This document shows positions 45,300-57,589 of a stretch of DNA of 64,000 nt, piece after piece. The first letter of the stretch is position 1; every line of letters begins with the position of its first letter. A program made the translations under genes and the position numbers. The notes under the pieces were generated by a model. It was not told the origin of the DNA, ran no database searches, and was given only the letters and a program-made list of their open reading frames with translations. The stretch lies in the NCBI GenBank assembly GCA_016584305.1, contig JACEEZ010014018.1, positions 214,001-278,000 of the forward strand. The letters are read 5' to 3'. This DNA is from Chionoecetes opilio. Taxonomy: Eukaryota > Arthropoda > Malacostraca > Decapoda > Majidae.

Positions 45300-47660
45300 A
45301 CGGCCAAGGGACTCGAGCGTACGAAGAGGACCGCTTAGAGAGCCTGGATCCAAAGATGGCTGGCTACTTTCTTATGACGAAAGTCTATCGGTTCACAGCA
45401 AAAGGGGTTGGATTCCACTGATGCGGTTTGGGACAAGCACAACAAAAGGAAAGTGCGTCCTGTGCTGGACTTCAGGGAGCCTCAACAACTACTTGACTGT
45501 GTTTTCGGCAGAATTCTGACGTGCATGTGTGCAGACAGACTACGACGTATGGCGCAGACAAGGAGTGGAATGTGTCTGTGGTGGACTTGGCGAAAGCCTA
45601 TTTGCAAATATGAAGATCCACGACTCTTATGGCCGTACCAGGACCGTGGTGTTAGAGCCAGAGGTATTGTCTGACGCGGTGGGATTCGGGAGAGGGTCTG
45701 AACGTTGCTCCGATAGTGCATGGAAGGCTGTGACTGAACTGCGTACTCTCACAAGACCACAAATGTAAGGAGGGGGACGTCAGATTGTTGACGACCTCCT
45801 TGTGACGAGGACGTGGTTAAACCAGCCGTGCATGTGGAAGATCATCTCCGGCACTTTGGGTTAAATAGCAAGCCACCTATAGAGTAGTTAATGGAGCACG
45901 AGTGTTGGGACTAAAAGTCGGCGGGGAGCAGGGATGGTTCTCGTTTGGAGGAGAGATAACGAATCGTGAGCGAGGTTGCCGAGTGAGATCCACGAGGCGG
46001 ACAGGTTCTCGTATGCGGCAAGCTGGTGGGCCACTACCCTGTGTGCGGTTGGCTCGTGAGTGACAACGGCACGTTCATCAAGAGAAGAGTCAATCACCTC
46101 ACGGGAGAGATGGTGATGAAGTCGTTCGCCGATGAAGAATTGAGAAGAGCTTGAGAGAGACTCTGGCATTGACAGTGCACAGGAAGAACGAACCAGTTGC
46201 AAGGATGCGATGGAAACGTGCGAAGGTGACAAGGGCCAAGGGTTGGGTGGACGTTCCCCAGCTCTATAGCACTCGGTGGCGCAAGTTGAGGATCGACGGG
46301 CGCGTCATCGAAGAAGACGCCAGTTGGCGCGTAAGAAGATTCCTGCCACATCAACATGGCACTGACTGGATGCAGTCATCAAAAGGTTTGAACCTCTGCA
46401 TTGGCTTGGAGATCAAGAAGTGGAATTGATGACTGTTACTTCGACAGTATTCATCGGTGGATACAGATGGCCTTCTCGCGGTAAGCACAGCTCAAGACCA
46501 GGCTGCATAGTGGAGATGCTTATCAGGGAAGAGTAGGGATTCGTGCTGTCGATGATCGAGGAGTGTGGCCTCTAGCTGTCAGTCACCCTCGTGCCTTCCA
46601 CTAACAAACAGGGCTGGACAGTCTAACACGCGGCCACAGCGCTGGTTGAAGGTTCCCACTGTCTACACAGAGCTGGACAACCTCATATGTGCAGACGCCG
46701 TTAAAATGACTGAAAAGATCGCCAAAGATACATAATTCCGCAGGACATCCAGGCGTGAAAACGTACTCTTTATTTTTGTGAAGGAGAAACCAACCCAACA
46801 GTCACTCAGGACGTGCTATGGTGCCTGGTCGTCGCCGACTGTTAGGCGGCCAGGTCCATCGATCCAGCACCCGTGAAATGGCGGAAAGGGAAGCTGGGAT
46901 GTGCAGAAAGTATGGTCAGAGTATGGATATTAACCACTCGCAGTGGTGGCTGTACTTGACTCTGATAGACTGTGGTACATCGCGAGCTTTGCCATCTGGG
47001 CGTCACGGTAAAGGCTTACAGACCAAGCGCAAGCATCATCTAGCAGCTGGAAGCAGTGTTCTTGTGAAACGTGGGAAACAGAAGAAGTGGCGCAACAGAT
47101 AAGACACTGCTTTTCGCAGCACACAAAATGTTTGCTGATCTTCGCATCTCGGTGGTGTGGGCCGCGTCTCGTTTCGTATGTGTCATGTCCTTCCGGAAAC
47201 GGATGAGTAGATTGTAGGTGCCACCGTACTATAAAAGGTCATTGTGCAAGGAAGGGATGTTCTGTAGTGGAAGAGTTGTACCTATACAACCTGATGCCTC
47301 AGAGTGACTGCACGTCGTCAAACTGCTCCTGCAAATATGCTGTACCAGTTACTCTGTCCGAGTACGCGGAGTGGACCCCTGGCAGGAGGAGGACACGGAA
47401 GTGAGAAGCCTTACCAGGCTGGGGGATGAAGAGTGGGTAAGGCCGTCCAAACTTCGATGTGCTATGGACGTCACCAGAGAGGCATAATCCACGAGAGTTA
47501 TGTCTGAACAGGGCGGTTGAAGTCGATGGAATGCCCCAGCCACCTCAGAGGATCTTCACCGTTGCACGGGACACACGATTCTGCAAGTAGAAAGCGGTCA
47601 CCACGGATGGGCGGGGCGAGGGCTTCTTTATTCAAACCTGGTCAAGTTGAAGTGAGAGAA
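45300..47660 (+). pseudogene. Ty3-like pol: reverse transcriptase, RNase H, integrase (decayed)
   Basis: Successive frames give a KRKVRPVLDFRE motif (RT fingers, about 45447), RRMAQTRSG, then a palm motif with Val-Asp-Asp at 45787-45795. A VLGLKV step follows (about 45905), then the RNase H region with RIDGRVIEEDASW (about 46291) and KGLNLCIGLEIKK. The integrase zinc-binding region contains HNSAGHPGVKTY (about 46731), the catalytic core has YLTLIDCGTSR (about 46952), and a C-terminal RGVDPWQEEDTEV segment is near 47360. Order RT-RNase H-integrase fits Ty3/gypsy. At least eight frameshifts or stops break it. Together with 43229-43483 and 44590-44965 it makes one scrambled element. Confidence 0.8.
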
Positions 47661-47778
47661 GAATATCGGGGCTCAGAGATGATGCCGACGAGAGCCCAGA
47701 CCGTGAGTTGACACGTGAGGCAGTGCCTCAAGGATCAAGGAAGGGCTCGGAGTATGCGACCTGTGGGATTAGTATATC

Positions 47779-48110
47779 AAGGAGGGAGTGTAGTTCAGTG
47801 GGTTAGTTAGATCTTAATGTAATGTGCGGGCCTAGTAATAGTGTTGGGTCGTTGTATTCTTTGGGAAAACAAGGCGTTAGGCGGACGCTGATCGTACATC
47901 GGACGTTGCAGGAATCCACGTGACGTCAAGCGAGGTGGGCTCAGGGACGGAGGGAAGGTGTAGGGAAGAGAGACGACGTAACAACTCACCAGAACCGGAC
48001 GGCGCCTTACTCTGTTGCAAGAAACACCTCCCGCCCTACTCAGCTAGTGCAAATTGTTAACACTTGTTTTGTTTCGCCTGGCCATTATTACGTATTCTGT
48101 CTTAAGTAAA
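47779..48110 (+). mobile_element. Candidate polypurine tract and 3' LTR
   Basis: A purine run AAGGAGGGAG (47779-47788) is followed by TGTAGTTCAG, which could be the first bases of a 3' LTR after the integrase. No upstream LTR copy is visible for comparison and the right border is a guess. Confidence 0.4.
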
Positions 48111-49680
48111 GAGAAAACGCAAGTCCTTGTTTAATAATGCCCAGTCTTCACTAAATGTTGTTTCTACTCTGCTTAACAAAAACACTTCCATGCTATGCAA
48201 TATTGTGCTCACGAGTGCAGTATTATGAGTGTTGTTTAGTGTAGTCTTTGTTAATGCTGTGTGTGTTAAAAGCAGTGTAGGTTCAGTTAGAGAGTTATGC
48301 AGATCATAATCACTTGTACTGGTCTTTGAAGTTATATATATATGTATTATATATATATATTATATATATTCTATATATTATTATATATATAATATTTTAG
48401 TAGAATATATATATAATAGATATATATATATATCTGTGTGAGAGGTTGAGTGTAGTGTTTGTGTGTGTGTGTGTTGGGGTGATGGCAGGAGAGGCTTCAA
48501 TACAGGTATATATATTTTTTTATTCATCAAATTTGTACAGTTTCCTCCCTCCTCCTTGGTACCATGTGCATTCAGAATGTGTGCCGTTGACTTCAGATTC
48601 ACAGCGTGGTCAGTTTATTATAATTCCCACAGTCAAATACCCAAAATTCTCAGTTGCACAGTAGTAGTTCCGCGCGTTCAGAGTTGCACAGGAGCGAATG
48701 AGTGTTTCCCTGAGGGTGCGTGGCTGCTAGTCCAGTTTCAAGGGACAACCTTACTTCCGTGCCACGTCACTTTGAAATAACTCAGTAAATAAAAAGAATA
48801 TTTTACAAAGCCCACCAGTCTTGAATCTTCACAGAAAATGTAGACTTTACTCACTTTCAGAGCCATTTCAAGCTTTCGAATCGGACAACATTTATACACG
48901 TTGCATTGTTTATCTTACCATCCTATAAACCTTTTTAGTCACCTTTCTGCAAACCAGAACATCTAAAATGCGTACTCGTATGTGAAGTGAAGGAATGACG
49001 TGGACCATCCACAGCGCAAATAGTGAGGGACCCTTATTCCCTTTCCTCGCAGGTTTTTGGAAGAGGCTTAGATGAAGACCGACATCTTTGTTCATAGCAT
49101 AACTTGGGGGCCCAGTGGGTAAGTGTTCTGGGATGGGCCGGCCCGTGTACCATATTCCCGAGCATGCCTTCTAATCCATTCTTACGGCTTTGACTTCGTG
49201 TCGCAGAAGTGGAACTCAACGGGAAGAGGAAGGATGATGCAGAGGGGGAGGAATCTCGCCCTCAATCAGGAGCGAGGGGTCGAAAAAGGACGTAAAGGTG
49301 TAAAGGCGAGCAGGGATAGGAATAGGAATCATTCATATGTGTAGATCTTATAAGAACAACAAAGCCTTCCAGGAGCCACGTGTATCACTGGTAATGACAT
49401 AATAAAATGACCTCGACAACGCGACATAAATGTTCGACATCAGAGGCACGGGTCATGGCACGGGGCTCATCCAAAGATCTTTATGTTTTTGTACGGGACG
49501 TGACTCGACACTGCAAATCTGAGCAACACAATGTCCAACTCTCTATTCTTGCTACCAAATAATCCAGTTCTTGTTAGGCGCCCAATAAGCCTATGAGATA
49601 CGGGTATCACTCCGGATTAATAGTAAGAACTATGAAAACAGCTATTGGAGTTAGACAGCAAAGTGGACGATTATAGATGG
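48111..49680. other. Gene-free sequence with an AT microsatellite
   Basis: (AT)n at about 48335-48432 with a TG run at 48458-48476. No genes are recognised in the rest. Confidence 0.45.
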
Positions 49681-50260
49681 ATCTAGCCCAAAGCGCCCTC
49701 CGGGCGGCCTCATTTTGGCTAGCTCCTGCACGGACGGCTATTGGTGGCCGCAGGCCTCCCACCCAAACACAGATCTCTCAGATAGCCCCTTCTAAACTTT
49801 CCTGAAATCAGGATGTAGAAATGTATTATTAACGCTAACCCATTCACATCATAGCCCCCTTCTAACTTATTTCCTGAAAGCAAAGCCGCCCTCCAGGCGG
49901 ACGCTTTTTGGCCTAGACTCCTTGCGGAGGGCTATTGGTGGGCCCTGGCCCCTCACCAGATCTGTGTATGGTGGGAACGTAGGGCCCAACACAAACACAG
50001 GATAGCCCTTCCAGATAGACCACATTAACCCACGACCTCGGTGACCACACAAACATGACTCTATCCACGATAGCCCTTCTAACTTCCCTGAAATGATGTA
50101 TTCCCCCCACCCATTCACTCACTCCCATTACCCATCACCCACCCACCCATTACCTCCACCCATTACCCATCACAGGACAACCTCACTTCACTCACCCTAC
50201 TGCACCCCACACCCCATACCAGTCATCACCCCACCCATTGCCACTCACCTATTACCCCAT
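49681..50260 (-). mobile_element. Helentron-associated (HINE/DINE-like) element, 3' parts
   Basis: On the minus strand it ends GCCCGGAGGGCGCTTTGGG then CTAG (at 49684), with a GC-rich hairpin just before the end. A second, partial end lies at about 49879-49930. The right part (about 50095-50250) is made of CCCATTCACTCAC/CCCATCACCC units, the complement of the minisatellite inside 51957-53301. Both are therefore pieces of the same family. Confidence 0.65.
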
Positions 50261-50964
50261 CACCCTACAATGCAAGGTTTCCTTCAGTTCTCGCCAACCC
50301 ACTTCATTCTTTTCTATCCACGTTCGCGCGAATAGGCTGTCCCTTAAAAAAATAGTTAAATTGATAGATCCATTCTATAATGTGGGTTCTTTGAAAACCC
50401 TGTATTTGCCCCCACTGGTCAACCTGATTCACCACAAACAACTGTGACAATATGATGGGGATTCCGCCACAGGGATGGCCAGCACCTTATAGCGGACAGA
50501 CATCGACAGGACACGATTAGACACACACACACACACACACCACACACCACACACAAAACCCACACAGCACCATCACACCTATTCGGCATATTATTATTAG
50601 ATCAGTAGAGGCCCCAGAAATGAGGGCTGAAGGGAGGGATTAACCTGGAGTCTTGACAATATACAAGTTGAAGGTCAGAACGAGATCGGACACAATACCT
50701 GAGTGGTTTTGTAGGAAGCAGAAAAACACCCAAGAGAGCAAAGAAGGAACAAAAGAGAGGAAGAAAGAGCGTTTCGAGGAGAGGCCATATAAGTTAATGA
50801 GAAATAATACACAAAATCACAGTATTCTCAAACCGGGGTTACTAGGGTTCCGCGGAGAGGTCGTTAGGGTTCCAATGGAGAGCAATGATTTTTTTTTTTT
50901 ACAAGTCCACAAAGGACAGAGAAGAGTCCTTTTGGATAGGCATGGCCGCAAACAGTGGGTTAAC
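50261..50964. other. Unassigned gene-free sequence
   Basis: A (CA)n run at about 50521-50560; otherwise nothing recognised. Confidence 0.35.
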
Positions 50965-51412
50965 AACACAAGCTCCGCTTAAGTTGCCCAGTCCCTAAAA
51001 AGGAAAGACAGTAAGAGAATAAAAAAAGGGGTTGGACAATTTAGTTCGGAAGGTTGACTTGTGCTCATCTCTTGAAAGATTTAAGTGTGGAAGGCCTGGA
51101 AAATAGAAGCGAGGTGAAACACAGGAATGAGACGTCCAGAGTTATCAGTGAAAGGGATGAAAGATATTGATTTACTCTTGCATTAGGAAGATGGACAGAA
51201 TAGGGATGATAATGAGTAGAAAGTCTTGTGCAGCGAGGCCGCGGGAGGGGGGTATGTATGCAGTTAGCAAGTTCAGAAGAGCAGTGAGCATGAAAAAAAC
51301 GGTAGAAGATAGCAAGAAAAGCAACATTGCGGTGGTGATTTACAGATTTAAGACAAGTCAGTCAGAGGAGGGGAGTTGATGAGGCGAAAAGCTTTTGACT
51401 CAACCCTGTTTA
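50965..51412 (-). mobile_element. Jockey-like LINE copy 2, 3' part
   Basis: Complement of 6432-6880 in the first copy. Recognisable blocks are CTTTTGACTCAACCCTG (51393-51409), the AGAAAGTCTTGTGCAGCGAG block, and TTCGGAAGGTTGACTTG-type 3' coding sequence. It is continuous with 55438-56100 once the 4-kb insertion is removed. Confidence 0.82.
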
Positions 51413-51956
51413 TAGTCCAAGAGTAATAGCACCAAATATGGGCAAATATCGAACAAATTATAAACAAGCTGAAAATTGCAGGATATGTTCAGAAAACTGT
51501 TCTGAACAACATACTGAAAATCCCTAGTATTCCTGCTTGTGTTGCAGCAAAAATTCAAGATGGCGTCCAAAATGGCCGTCACTTTGGTACTTCCTCATAT
51601 CTCAAGCTTCAGGCATGATATAAATGCAAACAGGGTGGCAAAATATAGGTTTTCAAGCACGGGGAGTTCAATTAAACCATTACTTTAAAGGTAACATTAT
51701 AATTTTGTTGGTTAACACGACTCCAACAGGATTGTTGGTTGGACATAAAGGAGAGAAAAATACACACCGCATCAATTGAAATCCAGCAGTACAGCAAGGG
51801 AAGTTATTAAAAGGAAAAAAATTGCAAAAAATATATATATATATAAACGGTTCATATAAACGGCAAGCAAAAAGACACAAAGAGAAAGAATATAAACTGC
51901 AAAACAACAAAATATACCTGTAAACACACATGTATGCATAATATATATGTATGCCT

Positions 51957-51981
51957 ATCTATATTAATAAAAGCGAAAGTG

Positions 51982-52040
<59 letters not shown>

Positions 52041-53301
52041 TATAGGTTCCGGCCCCCGTGGCGCAAACACCTCATATGGCACATTTTTGGAATCAGGTTG
52101 ACCAGGGGAAGGTCATAAGCCCACTTATGAGATGATCCGATCACTTTTTTTTTTTTTTTTTTTAAGCAGCCTATTAGCGAGAATTGTGAAAACAAAAGTA
52201 GGTTGCGAGAATTGAGGAAACCTTGATGTAGGGTAATGGGTGAGTGAATGGGTGGGGTGATGGGTAATGGGTGTGGGGTGATGGTGAGTGAATGGGTAGG
52301 GGGTGATGGGTTGGGGGTGATGGTGATGGGGGAGGGAATAGGTGGGGGGTGATGGGTATGGGTGAGTGAATGGGTGTGGTGGTGATGGGTAATGGGTGAG
52401 TGAATGGGTGGGGGGTGATGGTTAATGGGTGAGTGAATGGGTGTGTGGTGATAGGTAATGGGTGAGTGAATGGGTGGGGGGTGATGGGTAATGGGTGAGT
52501 GAATGGGTGTGTGGTGATGGGTAATGGGTGAGTGAATGGGTGGGGGTTGAGTGAATGGGTGGGGGGTGATGGGTAATGGGTGAGTGAATGGGTGTGTGGT
52601 GATGGTTAAGGGTGAGTGAATGGGTGGGGGTGATGGGTAATGGGTGAGTGAACGGGTGTGTGGTGATGGGTAATGGGTGAGTGAATGGGTGGGGTATGGG
52701 TAATGGGTGAGTGAATGGGGGGGGGGTGATGGGTAGTGGGTGTGTGGTGATGGGTAATGGTGAGTGAATGGGTGGGGGGGTGATGGGTAATGGGTGATGA
52801 ATGGGTGGAGGGCGATGGTAATGGGTGAGTGAATAGGTGGGGGTGATGGGTAATGGGAGGGGGGTGATGGGTAAGGGGTGAGTGAATGGGTGTGTGGTGA
52901 TGGGAAAATGGGTGAGTGAAGGGGTGGGGGTGATGGGAAATGGGTGAGTGAATGGGTGGGGGGTGATGGGTAATGGGTGGTGAATGGGTGTGTGGTGATG
53001 GGTAATGGGTGAGTGAAGGGGTGTGTGGTGATGGGTAAGGGGTGAGTGAATGGGTGGGGGTGATGGGTAATGGGTGAGTAAATGGGGGGGGGGGGTGATG
53101 GTAAGGGGTGAGTGATGGTGGGGGGAATACATACATTTCTACATCCATGATTTCAGGAAAGTTAAAAGGGGGCTATCTGGAGAGTCCATGTTTAGTGGGC
53201 CGAAGCCCCACCAAACACAGTGGTGGGCCAAAGGCCCCCCAAATAGCCCTCCGCAGGAGCTAGCCAAAAAGTCCGCCCGGGGGGCGGCTTTGCGGCTAGT
53301 A
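51957..53301 (+). mobile_element. Helentron-associated (HINE/DINE-like) element with internal minisatellite
   Basis: Starts with CTATATTAATAAAAGCGAAA followed by TGTCTGTCTGTC, the characteristic 5' end of Helentron-type non-autonomous elements. A minisatellite fills the centre. The end carries a GC hairpin CCGCCCGGGGGGCGG and then TTGCGGCTAGT before an AT tract. A 5' TGTCTG block, a central tandem array, a 3' hairpin and insertion into AT-rich DNA are the defining combination. No Rep/helicase gene is present. Confidence 0.78.
52230..53115 (+). repeat. About 32-bp minisatellite (GGTGATGGGTAATGGGTGAG type)
   Basis: Roughly 25-28 units of GGTGATGGGTAATGGGTGAG plus TGAATGGGTGG, with length variation. 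Minus-strand frames full of Thr/His/Pro/Ser (for example 52422-53132) are artefacts of this array. Confidence 0.93.
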
Positions 53302-53336
53302 TATATATATATATATACATATATATATTATATATA

Positions 53337-53402
<66 letters not shown>
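53302..53402. repeat. (AT)n microsatellite
   Basis: About 100 bp of TA dinucleotides directly after the HINE-like end. Confidence 0.95.
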
Positions 53403-53459
53403 TACACACACATTCAAAAATACAAAAAATTGGAATGCCCTGCAAAGTAGCCTTACACC

Positions 53460-55050
53460 TAGATATGTAATATTACACATAGTTATCCCCTCTACATCAC
53501 TGTCTGGAGAAACTGGTCGGGGTTCGTCACTTTCTCCATCTACATCCAGCAGTGACGGAGCTGGTGCCACATTGTTTGCAGGTCTGGCCATTGCACTTAG
53601 TGCATAACTTGGAGCAGAGCCCCCCAAGCCTCCTACAACCGCATGACACCCACATGCATCTGCTCTGCAGCAGCACGAGCCCATGTTTAGCAAGTGTCAG
53701 GGGCTATGGGCTGACCTGTTTCAATGGGAGTGAGGTTATCTTTCAGTCTCCATCCCCCTCTGTTGGCTCCATGACATTCCCCATCCACTCCTGCACGGGT
53801 TAGGTATGTTCTAAAAGAATGCTGCTTAGCTGCGGCCCTTGTTGGCGGTAATGTTGACAGCTGAAAGGTTGATGAAAGAGAGGTCCTGCTGATTGCCTTT
53901 TTGTAGGCAATGTATCGGAACTTGTCCAGGGGAAGACATTTGCTGCTAGCTCCATATAGCTTCAGGAGGAATCTTTCACCTGCCTCTTGCACTTGCTGGT
54001 GAGTGCTCCCAATACTGTTGTAGATTTGAAGACCATACTCTTTCTTCTTATGTACCAGGTTGAATGTCTTGCGCTTCCCCTGGTGATACAACGCAGACAC
54101 AGTATCGCAACCAGTTATTGCATGAAGCAACATCAGATATGACTTGTGTTGCCAACGTTGTCTTGAATGTCACGAATCTGTACGTGTTATGGGTTTCTAC
54201 CGACACAGCAGGGAACACGTCCATGTTCGTGGTTGCTTGAGCCACCAGCATTACTAGTATGTCAGTGTCTGTTCCAACAACAACCACAGGTTTCCCTGAC
54301 TCTGCTAAGGATAGAGCTGTTGATATAATCAGGGCATCGGCATCAGCCTTGGTCTGCTTCACTAGAAGGGCCTGACTGACACAAAATGACACTAAGCATT
54401 TGTATTATCGCTCCTTATTGTGACCATTGGCCAGAAATGCAGCCTGAAAAGTAGTGGTTTGCATGTTCTGGTCAAACAAGATGTTACCAGATGTGGCATT
54501 CTTTGCTCGCCGCTGTTGCTCAACTGCCTTTGTGGAGATGGTGTTATAGCTATCAAATACAATAGTAGTGAGTGCTCCATAGTATTTCAGGGCATGGGAT
54601 ACATAACCGGGCACACATCTCGTAGTTAGATTTTTTTGTGGCCACAACACTGTCTGCAAAGGTGACCCCCATCCACAACATAGTGACACTTGTCTGGCAT
54701 GTCGGGTTGAACAGGGACAAACGATTTCAGGAGTGTACCTAGGGCCCCTCTTGTTTGGCTTCCGCTGACACCATCATGAAACAGGAAAGAAGGTTGGGGG
54801 GCCCAGACTCATATGACATAAACTCTTCCAGGTCAGAGCTTGACTTCAAGACAGTTGATTCTATTAAGAACAGATCAGGATTAATGACTGATTTTGCCCT
54901 GCCAGTGATGTTATTGAACAGTGGTGAAGTCCATCTTGTCTTTTCAGGCTTGCTGTCACCAGAGTTCCTCCGTCCCTTGTCTCCAACGCAGACATCAGTT
55001 CTTCCCAAATTGTCTTGACATATTACACACATGCCATCTCTGAAATACAA
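53460..55050 (-). pseudogene. Academ-like transposon protein, C-terminal half with XPG/FEN-like nuclease
   Basis: Minus-strand frames give, in order: a zinc-binding start (CVICQDN, about 55020), IVFDSYNTISTKA (about 54560), FLANGHNK before 54405, then the nuclease core KADADALIISTAL and VVVVGTDTDILVML (about 54340-54240), and LLHAITGCDTVSALYHQGK (about 54130). These acidic motifs parallel the XPG-I and GCD motifs of FEN/XPG nucleases. A conserved PPTRAAAKQHSFR motif (about 53850) and a Cys-rich tail (about 53590-53680) follow. Frameshifts near 54390 and 54150 break it. The N-terminal half (the SYDRVL part) is not present upstream here. Confidence 0.75.
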
Positions 55051-55437
55051 AAAAAACTAAAATTTAAATAAAAGTTGGTACAGTTAAAATGTACAGATGA
55101 TCTGGCATGCGAACTGATGAAAAGTGCATCTACCCACACCTTTATATTAGTTTTAGCTTTGGTATCGTTTCAGATTCTCATCTTGGCTTCTAATTAATGA
55201 TTTAATCAACATCCACATGCCTCAAGACCTATATTTTGACACTTTTTTTTGTATTTCTATCATGTCTGAAAACCAGAGATATGGGAACTAAAGAACTGGC
55301 GGCCATTTTGGACGCCATCTTGGATTTCCGGTTTAAGCAACATGCAGGATTTCTAGGACTTTTAATATGCTAATCAGGACATTTTCTGAACCTACCTGCA
55401 ATTTTCAGCTTGCTTATAATTTAAACCTATTACTCCT

Positions 55438-56100
55438 GGACTATTTGGAGAGCTGTATGAGTGGATCCTCCCCCAAAAATATGAGACCTACTCCATACAT
55501 GGCGGATAGGCCCGAGAGCAAGCAACTGGGAGGGAGAAAAAAAAGGAGGCAGACGCCACAGGACACCAAACTTCTTAGAAGCTGTTTTAGGAAGAAAAGA
55601 TATGTGAGATTTTCCCGTTCAGATTTTTTGTAAAGGAAGAACAAAACTGTTCATTGTAGTAGAAGGAGATGTTGAGTGTCATTGAAGAAGAGGGGATAGT
55701 TATCTGGTAGGTTTTTGTCGAGTAGATAGGTGAAAAAATTGGGTTTTTTGAGGCATTGAACAAACAAGGTTTGCTTTGCCCCAATCAAAATTATAGAAAG
55801 ATCAGAAGTTAGGGGCTGGGGGGCATCTCTCCGTGAATCACTTAGTTCCTGTTGAGTTGGACGTCTAATAAACGACGTTGAAAAAAGCCGGGGAGAATCA
55901 TCGCAATCTGTGTAACAGTCCCCCCCTCCATAAATACTAGGGCGTGAAGCAGTCACCCGCCTACGGCTCTTTGTTAGCCCGTGTGCTCCCCCCCAAAAGG
56001 GAGCACAATAGAAAACAACATCAGCAACATCAGCGTAGTAGTGGATAGGGCTTTGAGTTAAACTTAGAAGATCATTAATGAATAATAGAATGAGAAGCAA
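55438..56100 (-). mobile_element. Jockey-like LINE copy 2, 5' part
   Basis: Complement of about 5900-6430 of copy 1. It includes the LFINDLLSLTQSPIH block, then YAD where the YADD motif is broken by inserted bases, the RRPTQQELSDSRRDA block and the NYPLFFND block. An unrelated segment of about 115 bp interrupts it at 55905-56020. The element stops at about 56100. Confidence 0.82.
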
Positions 56101-56979
56101 ATTTCATTATCTAAATTGGGTTAAAAAATAGCATTTCCTTGACCCATATATTTGTTCATATGGCATTTTGCCTTCATTTATCGTATGCCTTTTCAACATT
56201 ATCAATACACGATTAAGTTATTGTAGTAGTTATTATTCTGTTTTCGTTTTGTTTTTGTGTTATGATATTGGTTATTTTTGTACATTTTTGTGTGTTTACA
56301 GATATGGTTGATTTTTGTGTGTGTGAATGAATACCTCCGTATTATGTGGACAAATTGTTTGATTTTGATTTGGTTGTTTGTTTTTTGCATTGTGAATAAA
56401 CTTGAGAAAAACGTAACTTATTTATTGCTTAAACCAGTTACCAGAAGAAAAAAAATATATATTGTTTTTCCTTATGAACTTTTAAGTTTATAAAAGACCC
56501 AAAAAAATATGTTAAAAATGATTTGTAAGATTTGTATGTAGGGGTTCCCTCGACATGAACATTATTGCAAGGGTTCCACAAGGGTAAAAGGTTGAGAAAC
56601 GCTGCACTAGATGTTTGTGATAAAGATTGCATGCTAGTAATGTGCAATTAGAGAGCAAAATTAACATTCACACAGCCAGATGAAGTGTTCTCACTTCAAC
56701 GAGCTTCTTACCTCATCACTTCAACAAAGAAGTGTTTCCTTGAATTAGTAATGTAGCGCTTCATGTTTCTATCAGTCGTGTGTGTGTGTGTGTGTGGGTG
56801 TGTGTGTTGTGTGTGTGAGTGTGTGGGTGACTCAGACTCGCGCCTTAATGAAATGTCTGGATTTAATTTAATAGCGAGTGATGAATAAAGTTTGTACGGT
56901 ACTAGATAATTATGCAAAATGTAAATAGCGATACTTGACATAATTGTGTGTGTGGTGGCGGTTGTGTGATTGTGTGTGT

Positions 56980-57010
<31 letters not shown>
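56101..57010. other. Gene-free sequence with TG microsatellites
   Basis: (TG)n at about 56776-56825 and 56943-57011. No coding region is recognised. Confidence 0.5.
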
Positions 57011-57014
<4 letters not shown>

Positions 57015-57545
57015 TGAATTGAATTGAATTGAATAAGGTTTATTGCTCAGACTTCAACAGAAGTATGGAGCACAGCTCCTTAATTGCCAACGAGTCATTA
57101 TCCATATCAAACAACATAATACATCTTACAGATACATAACAGCATATTTTCATCTGAACATTTTAAATATTACATCCAGGAAACATACTATCCTATTTAA
57201 TGTGTTAACATTATTACTCTGCATTAATGTAATAAATTTTTCTCTGCTTGGTCTAGTCCAGAAATACTCTGGGATATAGTTATGCCTGAGCTGACTTATT
57301 GCCTGATGATGACACTCTAAGACAACATGGTAGTCATCCCCTAGTGCTGCACCATCACATTTATCACAAATTCTTTCCTCTCTGGGCACGTTTTGGTATC
57401 TTCCTGCTGTTACTGGCAGTCTATTATTGTTTGTCCTAAGTTTAGCAAAAACAATTCGTGATTTGGTCTTCAATTTAGTTAAATACTCCTCTCTGCCAAA
57501 TATACACTTAAAAGATACATAGTTACTACAAACAGACTTTGTCAT
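57011..57545 (-). pseudogene. LINE C-terminal zinc-finger (zf-RVT) fragment
   Basis: The minus strand encodes about 131 residues with TKSRIVFAKLRTNNNRLPVT, GRYQNVPREERICDKC, GDDYHVVLECHH and a final hydrophobic segment. The Cys-Cys-His-Cys pattern (ICDKC, then H, then ECHH) matches the zinc-binding domain at the end of many LINE ORF2 proteins. The element ends in an ATTCA-type tail, (GAATT)n at 57011-57034, marking its 3' end. Everything upstream in the LINE is missing. Confidence 0.8.
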
Positions 57546-57589
57546 AAGATTGTGTGTGTGTGTGTTGTGTGTGTATGTGTGTGTGTGTA

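Larger units (their letters stand above)
51413..55437 (-). mobile_element. Academ-like DNA transposon inserted in the LINE
   Basis: The outer ends are inverted repeats. The left begins TATAGTCCAAGAGTAATA and the right, reversed, reads ATAGTCCAGGAGTAATA. Both continue to AAGCTGAAAATTGCAGG and to a CAAGATGGCGTCCAAAATGG block. The interrupted LINE resumes on both sides with a short shared TTTA/TTTG, compatible with the 3-4-bp duplications known for Academ. Inside are a HINE-like element (51957-53301), an AT microsatellite and a decayed nuclease gene. The N-terminal half of the encoded protein seems to be missing. Confidence 0.72.

Noticed and set aside
49100..49170. Possible tRNA-like sequence (GGGCCCAGTGGGTAAGTGTT)
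   Set aside because: There is an A-box-like start but no B box at the right distance and no cloverleaf.
52422..53148. Long Thr/His/Pro-rich frames on the minus strand
   Set aside because: They follow the 32-bp minisatellite in two different phases and have no non-repetitive part.
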